Positions 16,571 to 25,811 of a stretch of DNA of 64,000 bases are shown one piece after another. This DNA comes from Bacillus_BD oryzisoli_A (GTDB lineage Bacteria; Bacillota; Bacilli; Bacillales; Cytobacillaceae), in the NCBI RefSeq assembly GCF_043641075.1, contig NZ_JBHZRC010000003.1, forward strand, positions 186,001-250,000, read 5' to 3'. Numbering within the stretch: position 1 is the first letter of the stretch; each line of letters begins with the position of its first letter. The position numbers were made by a program, and so were the translations under genes. Under the pieces are notes generated by a model. The model saw only the letters and a program-made list of their open reading frames with translations, ran no database searches and was not told the origin of the DNA.

Positions 16571-17177
16571 TGAATACACCTTTTCTTGAAATAATATTAT
16601 CTTTACTTTTGAAAAAATCAGGGTTCTCCTATTAGGATATGTATCATAGCCATCTATTAAAAAGATTAACGATTGTAAAACTTTGCAAAAGGTTCTTTAT
16701 TAAAACGAAACATGCGGCATTGCTGGAACGTCATCCCTCCCCCTCTCATTTTGTCGTAAACTAGGAATATCAATATATATTGAAAAAACGCTAGCTGATA
16801 GGTCCTAAAAACAAACCCTTAGATACTAGGTTTTTATCCTATTTGCTACTATTTCACTATAATAAATTCTGCTAACTATTAATTTTAATCGCTCCATTAC
16901 TCAATGTAAATGATAAAAGACACATTCAAGACAGGGTACTTGGGCCTAAAGCTCCAGTTTACCTACTCCAAATCATTTAACCCAATTAAAAGAGAATAGC
17001 TCCCATACTATCCTCTAAGTTTTCTACCATTATCAAATGCTTGTTCTCGAGAATCCAAGGAACCCGTCCCCGTGTCTCTATTTGAAATTACTCGTGTAAT
17101 TTATATGGGTTAAGTGATATATTTAAATTAAATGATTATTCAGACTAGCGTATATCTTGATAAAGGGGATGGCAGTC
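16571..17177. other. Intergenic gap with one family A repeat
   Basis: No gene is supported here. The left part must hold the chemoreceptor promoter. The right part holds a family A repeat copy (AACCCGTCCCCGTGTCTC near 17060-17078) and AT-rich DNA ahead of the next gene. No convincing RNA gene was seen. Confidence 0.4.
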
Positions 17178-17633
17178 TTGTTTTTTAAAAAGAAAGAGAA
17201 TAATGAGGAAATGGAGAGAGCTTGGTACTGCGTTGGCATTTTGTCTAGGGGTAGGATTGATGCTGACGAACACGACAGAATTGCGGATAAGATATTGAAT
17301 TCTGTTGATAATGTCGGGATTGTATCAGGCTTTGTTAAGGATGAGTGCGACCCAGCACTATTGCAAATTCTTTACAGACGTTTTTACCAGCCAGATTTTT
17401 CTTCTCCTTGTTTAATCATAAATGAGATTATTCAGGAGAATATTGAAAGAGAAATGAAACTGCTGGAAAAGAAACACAAATGGAAGAAACGATTTGGCAT
17501 GCTTTCTTTTACTGACTATCAGGAGGCCGAAACGAAAGCCATTTTTAATTTTAATGAAACTCTTTATTTTACGGAAGACGTTGATGCTGCCATTGAATTC
17601 CTTAAAAAACAAGCTGCAGCACCTGTTATCTGA
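17178..17633 (+). CDS. Hypothetical protein
   Basis: An unrecognised soluble protein of about 151 residues. The proposed start is a TTG at 17178 (MFFKKKENNEEME...), placed nine bases after AAAGGGG. An ATG at 17169 touches that site and a TTG at 17157 has none. The body is charged, with a central pattern RIDADEHDRIADKILNSVDNVGIVSGFVKDECDP and a basic helix EREMKLLEKKHKWKKRF. No membrane helix or motif is visible. It is a single gene ended by a hairpin at 17716-17743. Confidence 0.55.
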   Translation: MFFKKKENNEEMERAWYCVGILSRGRIDADEHDRIADKILNSVDNVGIVSGFVKDECDPALLQILYRRFYQPDFSSPCLIINEIIQENIEREMKLLEKKHKWKKRFGMLSFTDYQEAETKAIFNFNETLYFTEDVDAAIEFLKKQAAAPVI

Positions 17634-17715
17634 TGTGGATATTTTTTCATTATTTGTGTTCTTGAACTATACGTATTACCTTTTTGCTAAATCAATCTAT
17701 TACTTCATAAAAAAT

Positions 17716-17743
17716 AGAGGAAACTCAACTATGGGTTTCCTCT
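17716..17743 (+). terminator. Intrinsic terminator
   Basis: Stem AGAGGAAACTC/GGGTTTCCTCT with a six-base loop and trailing T residues, 80 bases past the stop of the hypothetical gene. The rest of 17634-18062 holds no gene I can support. Confidence 0.75.
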
Positions 17744-18062
17744 TTTACTTTTTAAAAAAATCCCTATCTCTTATTTATTCTCCTCCAGCTGCTTCTTTAT
17801 GAATCCCTACATGAATTATGTAAAAATAATGTCTTCTTTTTATATCTGTCTGGTATTAACTCCGCTTTCACCGTCGTCTATTAATTTATGGCATGTGTTG
17901 AAGCATATGTATAATAAGACCAATCATCATCATCCTAAAAAGACGATATTAACCAGTGCAGAAAACATTACCGATCCTGCCCATCCATCAGATTCTATTT
18001 CCTAAGTTGATAAGAATCACACCACATATACGGCACATTCATTGAGAATATAGGAGAGATCA

Positions 18063-18506
18063 ATGATGTCGACAATCAAAGAATTGTTTGAAATGGCTGT
18101 TCAAAATAACTATTCGTTTACGGCCCATTCCCTCTATTACCTGCTGCGGGAGGGACTCGTTTCACCAAACGATGATCATACCGTGCTTCACCACATTCAG
18201 GTGGACACCGAGCTGGTAGGAGAATGGACAGATCAGAATTATCTTTGTATCTCGGTTGAAAAAGTGTACTCTTTAAGAATCTCCAGCAATGAGTTTGTCT
18301 TCGTCTACGCAAAGAACCCCGATCAGGCAGCTTGTTTTGTAAAGCATAGCTTGAACGTCATCCCGCGAAACTGCCATGAATATTTACTTGATTTTTCGAT
18401 TGTAAGAGGAAATGAGTTTGTGAGTTTTCGAGAGTTAAAAAAGAACTTATATTCTTCCCCGGCTTTAATTGGAATTTATCAGAAGGATGAAATGTATTAC
18501 AGTTAG
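18063..18506 (+). CDS. Hypothetical protein
   Basis: A 147-residue unrecognised soluble protein. It starts at the first of two ATGs, six bases after AGGAGA. The N-terminus IKELFEMAVQNNYSFTAHSLYYLLREGLVS suggests a helical bundle. The middle is a beta-rich stretch (YLCISVEKVYSLRISSNEFVFVYAKN), and a helical end follows. It stands alone between two intergenic gaps. A family A palindromic repeat follows its stop by three bases. Base composition is like that of the neighbours. Confidence 0.6.
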   Translation: MMSTIKELFEMAVQNNYSFTAHSLYYLLREGLVSPNDDHTVLHHIQVDTELVGEWTDQNYLCISVEKVYSLRISSNEFVFVYAKNPDQAACFVKHSLNVIPRNCHEYLLDFSIVRGNEFVSFRELKKNLYSSPALIGIYQKDEMYYS

Positions 18507-18508
18507 AG

Positions 18509-18529
18509 CCACGGGGGCGGGTCCCGTGG
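18509..18529. repeat. Family A palindromic repeat
   Basis: CCACGGG-N7-CCCGTGG is a clean hairpin form of the dispersed element, directly after the stop codon at 18506. It may double as a 3-prime stem for that transcript. Confidence 0.6.
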
Positions 18530-18746
18530 ACCTACTAAATAAATAATATTGACATTTATTTTCACTATCTGTATAGTATAAAATATTCTAATATATTTTT
18601 TAAAGAATAATAATTATGAATACCTAAGATTTATCACGCTGAGAAAAGTCAGATAAATTTGCCTATTATCATTATTTGTTTTTATTTGATTGTACTGATT
18701 AATCTTGTATTTTCTTATTTTATTACTATATCAATTTAATATTTTT

Positions 18747-18849
18747 CTTATCTCGAGAGGTAGAGGGAACTGGCCCAATGAAACCTCGGCAGCGGATCCA
18801 TTTTTGGGACTGTGCCAAATCCAGCAAGCGAATCGCTTGGAAGATAAGA
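18747..18849 (+). ncRNA. SAM-I (S-box) riboswitch aptamer
   Basis: The conserved S-box core is present in order: CTTATC at the 5-prime side of P1, GAGAGGTAGAGGGA, ACTGGCCC, ATGAAACCTCGGCAGC, then the variable P3/P4 part with CCAGCAAGCG, and GATAAG closing P1. It binds S-adenosylmethionine. The 3-prime P1 strand (GATAAGAAGAG) can pair either with the aptamer or with the CTCTTCTTAT of the terminator. High SAM therefore ends transcription before metN. Confidence 0.95.
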
Positions 18850-18876
18850 AGAGCTTTGTTTCGTTATTCATTCAAC

Positions 18877-18909
18877 CCTCTTCTTATTTTATGAGAAGAG
18901 GATTTTTTA
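18877..18909 (+). terminator. Riboswitch-controlled terminator
   Basis: CCTCTTCT/AGAAGAGG stem followed by a run of T residues, directly after the S-box aptamer and 40 bases before the metN start. Its left arm overlaps the anti-terminator partner of P1. Confidence 0.9.
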
Positions 18910-18947
18910 TTTTGAACCATACCAAGACAGCAAAGGGGAAAAACAGC

Positions 18948-19979
18948 ATGATTGAATTCCAGGACCTTTCGAAGATCTATCATAGCGGGGACAACCCTGT
19001 TAAAGCATTAGATGGAATAAATTTAAAAATTAATAAAGGGGAAATCTATGGAGTCATTGGATTTAGCGGCGCGGGCAAAAGTTCACTAATCCGCTGCGTT
19101 AACTTTCTTGAACGTCCTACCTCCGGAAAAGTTATTGTAGATGGCCATGATTTGACCTCTTTATCCACGAAAGAAATCCGTGACGTGAAGAAAAACATCG
19201 GAATGATCTTCCAGCATTTTAATCTATTAAACTCAAAAACTGTTTTTGCCAATGTTGCCATGCCGCTCACGTTAGCAAAGGTTCCAAAGGATAAAATCCG
19301 ACAAAGGGTATCGGAGCTTTTGGAATTTGTCGGGTTAGCAGACAAAGCAGATTTTTACCCTGATCAGCTTTCTGGCGGACAAAAACAGCGAATTGGGATT
19401 GCAAGGGCATTAGCGACACAGCCATCCATCCTTCTTTGTGATGAAGCAACATCCGCATTGGACCCGCAAACAACGAATTCCATCCTGCAGCTTTTGAAAA
19501 AAATCAACCAGGACTATAATATAACGATCCTCATGATTACACATGAAATGTCTGTGATTAGACAAATTTGTGATCGTGTCGCGGTCATGGAGGCTGGAAA
19601 AATCATTGAAGAAGGCACTGTATTCGATGTCTTTTCTTCACCAGAAACAGAAACAGCGAAGAACTTTGTCAGCACCGTTATGCATGATGAGCTTCCAGAT
19701 TCGATAAAAAAGGCACTTGAGGAACACGACGGTCTGCAAAAGGTATACAAAATTAATTTTAAAGGCAATTCTACTGGACAGCCATTGCTCTCAGAACTTG
19801 CAAAAAAGTTTGATATTCATTTCAATGTACTGTTTGGAAATATCACAGAGCTACAGGGAGTACCATTTGGGAATTTAGTTGTTGAGTTTCAAGGAAAACA
19901 AAACGAAATACAACGGGCGCTAGCATACATCAAAGAGAAAGAAATCAGCGTAAAGGAAGTGATCTCACATGCTAGTTAA
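18948..19979 (+). CDS. metN: Methionine ABC transporter ATPase MetN
   Basis: A 343-residue ABC ATPase. The Walker A GFSGAGKS is at residues 38-45, the signature LSGGQKQRIGIARA is near 140, the Walker B is LLCDEATSALDP, and the switch His is in ITHEMS. The C-terminal ~80 residues form the NIL/ACT-like domain that lets methionine inhibit the transporter. The start is the ATG at 18948 after AAAGGGG. Longer in-frame readings run through the riboswitch and are not real. It powers uptake of methionine by MetP with MetQ. The end overlaps metP by 11 bases. Confidence 0.95.
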   Translation: MIEFQDLSKIYHSGDNPVKALDGINLKINKGEIYGVIGFSGAGKSSLIRCVNFLERPTSGKVIVDGHDLTSLSTKEIRDVKKNIGMIFQHFNLLNSKTVFANVAMPLTLAKVPKDKIRQRVSELLEFVGLADKADFYPDQLSGGQKQRIGIARALATQPSILLCDEATSALDPQTTNSILQLLKKINQDYNITILMITHEMSVIRQICDRVAVMEAGKIIEEGTVFDVFSSPETETAKNFVSTVMHDELPDSIKKALEEHDGLQKVYKINFKGNSTGQPLLSELAKKFDIHFNVLFGNITELQGVPFGNLVVEFQGKQNEIQRALAYIKEKEISVKEVISHAS

Positions 19980-20619
19980 TAACTCCCAAATCATTGAAGC
20001 GTTAATTGAAACGATTCAAATGGTTGCCTTCTCTCTATTGTTCTCGGCACTTCTCGGGCTGCCTCTAGGTGTTTTACTTGTAGTGACACGTAAAGGACAT
20101 TTACTTGAGAACCTGCCAGTGTTCAATGTGTTAAACGCGATTATTAATATTTTCCGTTCTGTTCCATTTATCATTCTAATGGTGGCCATTATTCCACTGA
20201 CAAGATTGATTGTCGGAACCTCTATCGGTACTGCGGCAGCGGTTGTCCCGCTCGTCTTTTATGCAGGGCCTTATATTGCAAGATTAGTAGAAAATTCACT
20301 GCTTGAGGTCGATAAAGGTGTCCTTGAAGCTGCAGAAGCGATGGGTGCCACACCGTTTCAAACGATTTTCAAATTTCTTGTTCCAGAAGCGTTAAGCTCA
20401 CTTGTTCTTGCCTTCACAATTGCGACGATTGGACTTGTCGGCGCATCTGCCATGGCTGGAGCAGTTGGCGGCGGAGGGATTGGTGATTTAGCTATTACTT
20501 ACGGCTACCAGCGTTTTGATACAATCACCATGATCATTACCGTTGCTATTCTTATCATTATTGTTCAAGGTCTCCAATCACTTGGTAACCTTTTATCAAA
20601 AAAAATTAGAAGAAGATAA
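19969..20619 (+). CDS. metP: Methionine ABC transporter permease MetP (MetI)
   Basis: A 216-residue permease with about five helices and the binding-protein-dependent loop EAAEAMGATPFQTIFKFLVPEA, where it contacts MetN. Length and order match MetI/MetP of methionine importers. Translation is coupled to metN through an 11-base overlap. The gene is followed by metQ after 17 bases. Confidence 0.93.
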   Translation: MLVNNSQIIEALIETIQMVAFSLLFSALLGLPLGVLLVVTRKGHLLENLPVFNVLNAIINIFRSVPFIILMVAIIPLTRLIVGTSIGTAAAVVPLVFYAGPYIARLVENSLLEVDKGVLEAAEAMGATPFQTIFKFLVPEALSSLVLAFTIATIGLVGASAMAGAVGGGGIGDLAITYGYQRFDTITMIITVAILIIIVQGLQSLGNLLSKKIRRR

Positions 20620-20636
20620 ACTAGGAGGAAACTAAC

Positions 20637-21479
20637 ATGAAGAAATTATTATTATCTCTTATTCTTATCACACTCGCACTTTTCAGTGTTGCTTGTTCAG
20701 GGAAATCTGGAGATGCAAAAGACGCTGAAGGCGAAACAAAGCATATCAAAATCGGCGTAAGCGGAACAGATACCCGCGTTTGGGATCATGTTGCTGAAAA
20801 AGCGAAAAAAGAAGGCATTGAAATTGAAGTTGTCACATTCAGTGATTATGTTTTACCAAACACAGCACTTGCTGAAGGTGAATTAGATGCAAACTCGTTC
20901 CAAACAGTCGCTTATTTTGACGAATTTATTAAGGATCAAAAGCTTGACCTTGTACCAATTGCAACAACCATCATTGCCCCAATGGCGATCTACTCTGAAA
21001 AATATAAGGATGTTTCAGAAATTCCTGATGGAAGCACCATTGCAGTACCGAACGATGAATCAAATATGGGAAGAGCCCTTCTTTTACTTCAAGAAGCAGG
21101 ACTTATTAAACTTCCAGAAGATTTTAACGGCCTTGGCTCATTAGAAGTAATCAAAGAGAATCCAAAGAATCTTAAAATTGAACCGGTCGTTGCGGCTCAA
21201 ACACCACGTGTTCTTCCTGATGTTGCGGCATCTGTTATCAACAATGGAGTAGCCGTTGATGCCGGCTTCAGCCCAACAGAGGATTCAATGATGCATGAAA
21301 ACGAAACAGCAACACCATATATCAATATCATTGCAGTAAGAGCAGAAGACAAAGATAATGAAACATTAAAGAAAGTCGCTGAGCTTTATCAATCAGAAGA
21401 TACAAAGAAATTTATTGAAAAAGAATATAAAGGAAATCAAATTCCAACATTCGTTCCTTTAGAAAAAATCGGCTGGTAA
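20637..21479 (+). CDS. metQ: Methionine-binding lipoprotein MetQ
   Basis: A 280-residue NlpA-family lipoprotein. A signal peptide with lipobox FSVAC puts the anchored Cys near residue 20, followed by a Ser/Gly/Lys-rich linker and then the two-lobed binding domain (HIKIGVSGTDTRVWDHV, DANSFQTVAYFDEF, AVPNDESNMGRALLLLQ). It captures L- or D-methionine outside the membrane and hands it to MetP/MetN. It has an AGGAGG site. A hairpin without a strong T-run follows the stop, so readthrough into the next gene is likely. Confidence 0.93.
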   Translation: MKKLLLSLILITLALFSVACSGKSGDAKDAEGETKHIKIGVSGTDTRVWDHVAEKAKKEGIEIEVVTFSDYVLPNTALAEGELDANSFQTVAYFDEFIKDQKLDLVPIATTIIAPMAIYSEKYKDVSEIPDGSTIAVPNDESNMGRALLLLQEAGLIKLPEDFNGLGSLEVIKENPKNLKIEPVVAAQTPRVLPDVAASVINNGVAVDAGFSPTEDSMMHENETATPYINIIAVRAEDKDNETLKKVAELYQSEDTKKFIEKEYKGNQIPTFVPLEKIGW

Positions 21480-21498
21480 TAGCTAACGACCCTACTCA

Positions 21499-21530
21499 CA
21501 AGGCGCAGTAATCTTCATTACTGCGCCTTG
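21499..21530 (+). terminator. Stem-loop between metQ and the M20 gene
   Basis: A 13-bp stem CAAGGCGCAGTAA/TTACTGCGCCTTG with a six-base loop, 20 bases after the metQ stop. It lacks a T-run, so it more likely stabilises metNPQ mRNA or partly attenuates expression of the downstream gene. Confidence 0.5.
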
Positions 21531-21563
21531 TCCTAAAATTACATAAGAAACGAGGAGAAACAA

Positions 21564-22772
21564 TTGACTACTCTATCAGCAGCAGCTTTAAAAGAAAAAA
21601 TTATTGAGCATGTAGAAAGCCAAAAAGTCCTTTATCTTTCAACAAGTCACGAAATTCATGCAAACCCTGAAATCGGAAATGAGGAGTTCTTTGCTTCTTC
21701 CCTATTAACCAAGATTCTTGAAGATGCAGGATTTACTGTAGAAAAAGGGGTTGCCGGTCATGAAACAGCTTTTGTCGCAAGGAAAAAGTCGGCTAAACCA
21801 GGTCCATCCATTGCCTTTTTAGCAGAATATGACGCACTTCCTGGACTTGGACATGCTTGCGGGCATAATATTATTGGAACTACAAGCGTTGCGGCAGCGA
21901 TTGCTTTTAGCCAGGTAATAGAGGAAACAGGCGGTGAAGCGGTTGTCTTCGGTACACCTGCTGAGGAAGGCGGCCCAAATGGAAGTGCAAAAGGAAGCTT
22001 CGTCAAGCATGGTCTTGTCGAAGGCATTGATGCAGCGATGATGATTCACCCACTTGGAGAAACTCGGTTAACCTCATCTTCATTAGCGGTTGACCCGCTT
22101 GATTTTGAGTATATCGGTAAGCCTGCACACGCGGCGGCCTCTCCACATGAAGGCATTAATGCACTTGATGCTGTGATCCAGCTATTTAACGGAATCAATG
22201 CACTAAGACAGCAAATGACAGATGATGTGCGAATCCACGGAATTATTACACATGGCGGTGATGCACCCAATATTATTCCTGAGTATGCAAAAGCAAGATT
22301 TTATATTCGTGCCGCTACTAGAACCCACTTAAACGAAGTCACTCGTCGTGTAAAAGCTATTGCGGAAGGCGCAGCACTCGCTACAGGTGCTAAGCTTAAT
22401 ATTATTGCTTTCCAAAATGAAGTAGATAATCTCGTGTTAAACAGCCGCTATGATGCTATTTTTAAAGAAGTGATTGAAGAGCTTGGCGAAGTGATTATTG
22501 ATGGCGACAAAGGCATTGGCTCAACAGACGCAGGTAACATCAGCCACGTCGTTCCAACCATCCATCCTTACTTAAAAATTGGAGCAGATGAGCTTGTACC
22601 TCATACGGTCCCGTTCCGAGAAGCAGCTGCATCTGAAAGAGGCGATGAAGCCCTTATCAAAGGAGCTAAGGCATTGGCTTTAACTGCCCTACAGCTTGCG
22701 ACGAATAGTGATGTATTAGAGGCGGTAAAAGAGGAATTTAAAGAGAAAAAATTAGTAGAAGCAAATTCGTAA
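21564..22772 (+). CDS. M20-family amidohydrolase in the methionine operon
   Basis: A 402-residue M20D (ACY1L2-like) amidohydrolase. Metal-site motifs: AEYDALPG near residue 88, GHACGHN near 96-102, TPAEEGGPNGSAKG near 131-145, MIHP near 160 and a late VPHTVPF. It starts at TTG with GAGGAGAAA upstream. It lies 84 bases after metQ, behind the same SAM riboswitch, and shares the final terminator at 22785. The location suggests it frees methionine or another sulfur amino acid from an N-acylated or amidated form taken up by the cell. This is inference from position, since M20 sequence does not reveal the substrate. Confidence 0.8.
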   Translation: MTTLSAAALKEKIIEHVESQKVLYLSTSHEIHANPEIGNEEFFASSLLTKILEDAGFTVEKGVAGHETAFVARKKSAKPGPSIAFLAEYDALPGLGHACGHNIIGTTSVAAAIAFSQVIEETGGEAVVFGTPAEEGGPNGSAKGSFVKHGLVEGIDAAMMIHPLGETRLTSSSLAVDPLDFEYIGKPAHAAASPHEGINALDAVIQLFNGINALRQQMTDDVRIHGIITHGGDAPNIIPEYAKARFYIRAATRTHLNEVTRRVKAIAEGAALATGAKLNIIAFQNEVDNLVLNSRYDAIFKEVIEELGEVIIDGDKGIGSTDAGNISHVVPTIHPYLKIGADELVPHTVPFREAAASERGDEALIKGAKALALTALQLATNSDVLEAVKEEFKEKKLVEANS

Positions 22773-22784
22773 TAGAAAATAAGC

Positions 22785-22817
22785 AAGGGCAAAGGATAAT
22801 ATCCTTTGCCCTTTTTT
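22785..22817 (+). terminator. Operon terminator
   Basis: A 13-bp stem AGGGCAAAGGATA/TATCCTTTGCCCT followed by six T residues, just after the M20 gene. Confidence 0.9.
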
Positions 22818-22821
22818 GATG

Positions 22822-22874
22822 GAGAACCGTGGGACCCGTCTCCGTGACTCAAACCACGGGGACGGGTTTGGCTC
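22822..22874. repeat. Inverted pair of family A repeats
   Basis: Two copies sit head to head: GAACCGTGGGACCCGTCTCC (22824-22843) and ACCACGGGGACGGGTTTGGC (22853-22872). The pair forms one long imperfect hairpin between the M20 terminator and the stop codon of the leftward OFA transporter, a REPIN-like arrangement. Confidence 0.65.
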
Positions 22875-22876
22875 AT

Positions 22877-24145
22877 TTATCCTACTGCTATTTGTTCATC
22901 CTTATTGGATTCTGCACTTTCTAGGTATACTTTATCAGGTTTAACAACGAATATACTAATTAACGTTGCAACCGCAAATAAGGCCATAATGACATATAAC
23001 ACCATGTTATAGGATTGTGTTGTTTCAAGAATAAATGCACTCAGCTGATTACCTGTCAGTCCTGCCACGGCCCAGGCTGATAATGCTAGTCCGTGTACAG
23101 TCGAAACACTGTCTAAACCAAAGCGGTCTGATAACAGTGGCGGTAATGATGAAAATCCGCCGCCATAACCTGCATTTACGATACAAAGTAAGGCGATAAT
23201 AAGGATCGCGATAGAATTATTGATTCCATCAAACACAACGGTTAATACTATAGCTGAAATAGATAAAATGAATATTAATTTATAAATTGAATTCCGATCC
23301 TTTAATCGGTCAGCCCATGAGGAGAAAGCGATTCGTCCCCCTGCATTGAATACAGCTGTTAACGAGCTAACTAAACCGATCGCTCCAAATCCAATGAATG
23401 CCAAGATACCTTTTTCTTGTGAAATTAAGGCTAGTCCACATGAAATATTAATATAGAACATAAGCCAAATACCGATAAATGTTCTATTTGTTAACACCTT
23501 TCGATAGCTAAAGCTTTGGGCTTGTACACTTTCTTCTTCATGACCAGCTGGTTTCTTTAGAAGCAAATGTCCAATCACCATCATCACTAAATAGATACCT
23601 GCTAAAATATAAAACATGGTATAGATATTCTCGGCATTTACTAAAATTCCCTCATTATTTCGTTCTCCGAGTAGTTTTTCCATTAATGGACTTGCAATGA
23701 CCTTCGCTAAACCAAAGCCTGCAACAGCAAGACCTGTCGCTAACCCTTTTTGCTTCTCAAACCAAAGCATTAAAGTTTTGACGGGTGTTAGATAGCCGAT
23801 ACCAAGTCCAATCCCCATCACAATTCCATAAGAAACATAGATTCCAATCAATGACTTTTGATAAATAAAGAAACCCGTGCCCGCCATCCCAACGACAAAA
23901 AATAATGCCGCAATGAGTGACGACTTATGAATGTCCTTTTCAACAAGCTTTCCACCAAATGCCGCAGACATTCCAAGGACAAAAATGGCTAAGCTAAAGG
24001 CCCATTCCACTTCACTAACAGAGCTCCCAATATAAGTAGCAATATCTGCCTTAAACAATGACCAACAGTAAACTGTACCAATACTACAGTGAATCAACAA
24101 CGCTGGAAGTACAGCACGCATCCACTTATTATCAAGATTTCCCAT
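22877..24145 (-). CDS. MFS transporter, OFA (oxalate/formate antiporter) family
   Basis: A 422-residue 12-helix transporter. The opening RAVLPALLIHCSIGTVYCWSLF, the GIGLGIGYLTPVKTLMLWFEKQKGLATGLAVAGFG stretch between helices 4 and 5, and the late GGGFSSLPPLLSDRFG loop are typical of the OFA family. Members move oxalate, formate, lactate, pyruvate or other small carboxylates, and the substrate is open here. It is a single leftward gene with an AAAGGGG site. No formyl-CoA transferase or oxalyl-CoA decarboxylase is nearby, so an oxalate role has no context support. Confidence 0.8.
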   Translation of the reverse strand: MGNLDNKWMRAVLPALLIHCSIGTVYCWSLFKADIATYIGSSVSEVEWAFSLAIFVLGMSAAFGGKLVEKDIHKSSLIAALFFVVGMAGTGFFIYQKSLIGIYVSYGIVMGIGLGIGYLTPVKTLMLWFEKQKGLATGLAVAGFGLAKVIASPLMEKLLGERNNEGILVNAENIYTMFYILAGIYLVMMVIGHLLLKKPAGHEEESVQAQSFSYRKVLTNRTFIGIWLMFYINISCGLALISQEKGILAFIGFGAIGLVSSLTAVFNAGGRIAFSSWADRLKDRNSIYKLIFILSISAIVLTVVFDGINNSIAILIIALLCIVNAGYGGGFSSLPPLLSDRFGLDSVSTVHGLALSAWAVAGLTGNQLSAFILETTQSYNMVLYVIMALFAVATLISIFVVKPDKVYLESAESNKDEQIAVG

Positions 24146-24405
24146 ATTACAACCCCTTTGTTTTTATTCAACCTAAAATCACAATACGAATATTACTTTT
24201 TAAAGATAACTATTTATTCGATTTTAAAATAAAAAATAACGCGTTTTTTGTTGAATTTTAGGTTTTATTTATTTTTTCACGAACATTAACAAAATCATTA
24301 TATATCATATTCGTTCATAAAAGAACAATATTTTTAATATATCGATAGTAATAATAGGGAAAATGTTCAGCATATGGGCATCAATTTATTAAAAAACCAA
24401 CAAAA
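24146..24405. other. AT-rich intergenic gap
   Basis: Very AT-rich DNA upstream of the OFA transporter gene. It must contain that gene's promoter. No gene, RNA or clear operator was recognised. Confidence 0.4.
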
Positions 24406-24436
24406 AAACAGCCTAACTAAACTAATTAGACTGTTT
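24402..24436 (-). terminator. Intrinsic terminator of the MBL hydrolase gene
   Basis: An 11-bp stem (AAACAG...TTAG arms, two G-T pairs) followed leftwards by seven T residues, 26 bases past the stop at 24462. Confidence 0.8.
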
Positions 24437-24461
24437 CTAAGTGAAAGTTTTTGGGGTCGAT

Positions 24462-25310
24462 TTAATAACCATTTACAAAGTCGGCAATTGTTATTTTTTC
24501 GTCCTCTGTAAGCTCCCTTTTTACGAGCTTTTCGTATTCCTTCATTATTTCCTGTTTATCTCCACCGCAGACTTCTGTATATTTCGCAATTGTTCTAAGC
24601 TTGACTGCTTGTAGCTTAAATTCCTCTTTTGAAATCGGGCTTTGATGCGATGGTATATATGTATCTGCATCAAATGATTCTAATTCATCCAATAGCCTCA
24701 GTGTTTCCTTGATTGTATAGTTTTCTTTTTCAGAAAAAATATCAGGATAAATGCAATCACCAAGAAAGAGAATCTTTTCTTCTACGATATACACGATAAC
24801 TGAATCAGCAGCGTGATCCCCTCCAACGTGCTGTACAAGACAGGTTACCCCGCCAAGGTCTATTTCCACTCGTTTTTCAAAGGTTAAATCCGGCAAAACA
24901 ATCGTGATATCTCGGTGATCGGTGAATTCCGCTTTAATGGCATTCGCACAAAATTCAATTTCTAATCCTTTTTTCACTCGCGCATCTATTGCCTCGTCAG
25001 ACCATGAAAACGGGATCAGCCTCTCCATTTCTTTTTTTGTTTGTTTGGAAGCAATCGAAACGGTATTCGGTAATGCGGAAAGACCAAAGATATGATCCCA
25101 ATGCCAATGTGTAAGGACCACTAGATCTGGCCTGGGAACCTCCCTTTCCAGGAGCTCCTTCAGAAAATAATTTGCATGGTCTTCAGAGTTGCCTGCATCA
25201 ATCATTAATGTCTTGTTATTGCCCACCACCATCCCAAGAATGGGCCGGTCAGTAACCGAAACCGGAGTGCTGTACCAAAAACTCTTGCCTATTTTGTTAA
25301 TTAAGTGCAT
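24462..25310 (-). CDS. MBL-fold metallo-hydrolase
   Basis: A 282-residue metallo-beta-lactamase-fold protein. The metal motif THWHWDH is near residues 67-73, with a later His in QHVGGDHAADS, Asp in LGDCIYPD, and a final His in YIPSHQSP, a complete two-metal set. The substrate is unknown. The short loops and the C-terminal helical extension (EVCGGDKQEIMKEYEKLVKRELTEDE) resemble the general hydrolases of this fold and not a beta-lactamase or RNase. It is a single leftward gene with an AAGGAGA site and its own terminator. Confidence 0.8.
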   Translation of the reverse strand: MHLINKIGKSFWYSTPVSVTDRPILGMVVGNNKTLMIDAGNSEDHANYFLKELLEREVPRPDLVVLTHWHWDHIFGLSALPNTVSIASKQTKKEMERLIPFSWSDEAIDARVKKGLEIEFCANAIKAEFTDHRDITIVLPDLTFEKRVEIDLGGVTCLVQHVGGDHAADSVIVYIVEEKILFLGDCIYPDIFSEKENYTIKETLRLLDELESFDADTYIPSHQSPISKEEFKLQAVKLRTIAKYTEVCGGDKQEIMKEYEKLVKRELTEDEKITIADFVNGY

Positions 25311-25491
25311 AAAGGGTGGTCTCCTTTCATTTATTCTATTTTAAGTCTAATGGAGGTTGTTTACTCATTTGGGAATCTTTTTAAAAAATAAACACGTAAT
25401 ACATCAATTTGAGATGCTTCTGGATTTGAGATAAAAATGGCAATATTAAATAAGAAGGCTTGTCCTTAATTGAGTAACCAGCAAACGTAAG

Positions 25492-25690
25492 ATAAGCGGA
25501 GATTTTTCGGTTAGATTCAGGGTGGAGCTGTTTTCGGGGGATATAAGGGGAGGTTTTCCGGTTATCCCTTCAAAATCCACCTTTTTTTACGTTTTTCAAG
25601 TCAATAGGAGGAATCTCTCCGTCTATATAAGCTCTTTCCAATGATATTTACTAATTAAGCGGAATCTTTCCGTCTATATATCAAATCGGG
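25492..25690. repeat. Dispersed CGGA-N-TTTCCG repeat cluster (family D)
   Basis: At least four degenerate copies of a short dyad of the form AAGCGGAGATTTTTCGG or GGAATCTTTCCGTCTATAT lie here, separated by 30-60 bases. A matching cluster lies at 62938-63125. No gene is present in 25311-25811. Confidence 0.45.
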
Positions 25691-25811
25691 CGCTTAACCT
25701 GTGCGTCCAACACGTAAGTCCGGAACGATGTCCTGCTACTATTTCTCTTTTACCAATTAACTTATATTATGTCGAAGGGTGGGAAATTCTATTTAATAAG
25801 GAGTGAATAAG

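Noticed and set aside
17799..18005. 68-codon rightward frame between two hypothetical genes
   Set aside because: No ribosome binding site, odd composition (His/Pro/Thr-rich) and no recognised motif.
18705..18947. N-terminal extension of metN
   Set aside because: The extension is the translation of the SAM riboswitch and its terminator. The ATG at 18948 has a proper ribosome site.
22877..24145. Assignment of the OFA transporter as an oxalate importer
   Set aside because: No oxalate-degrading genes are nearby and the family covers many carboxylates.
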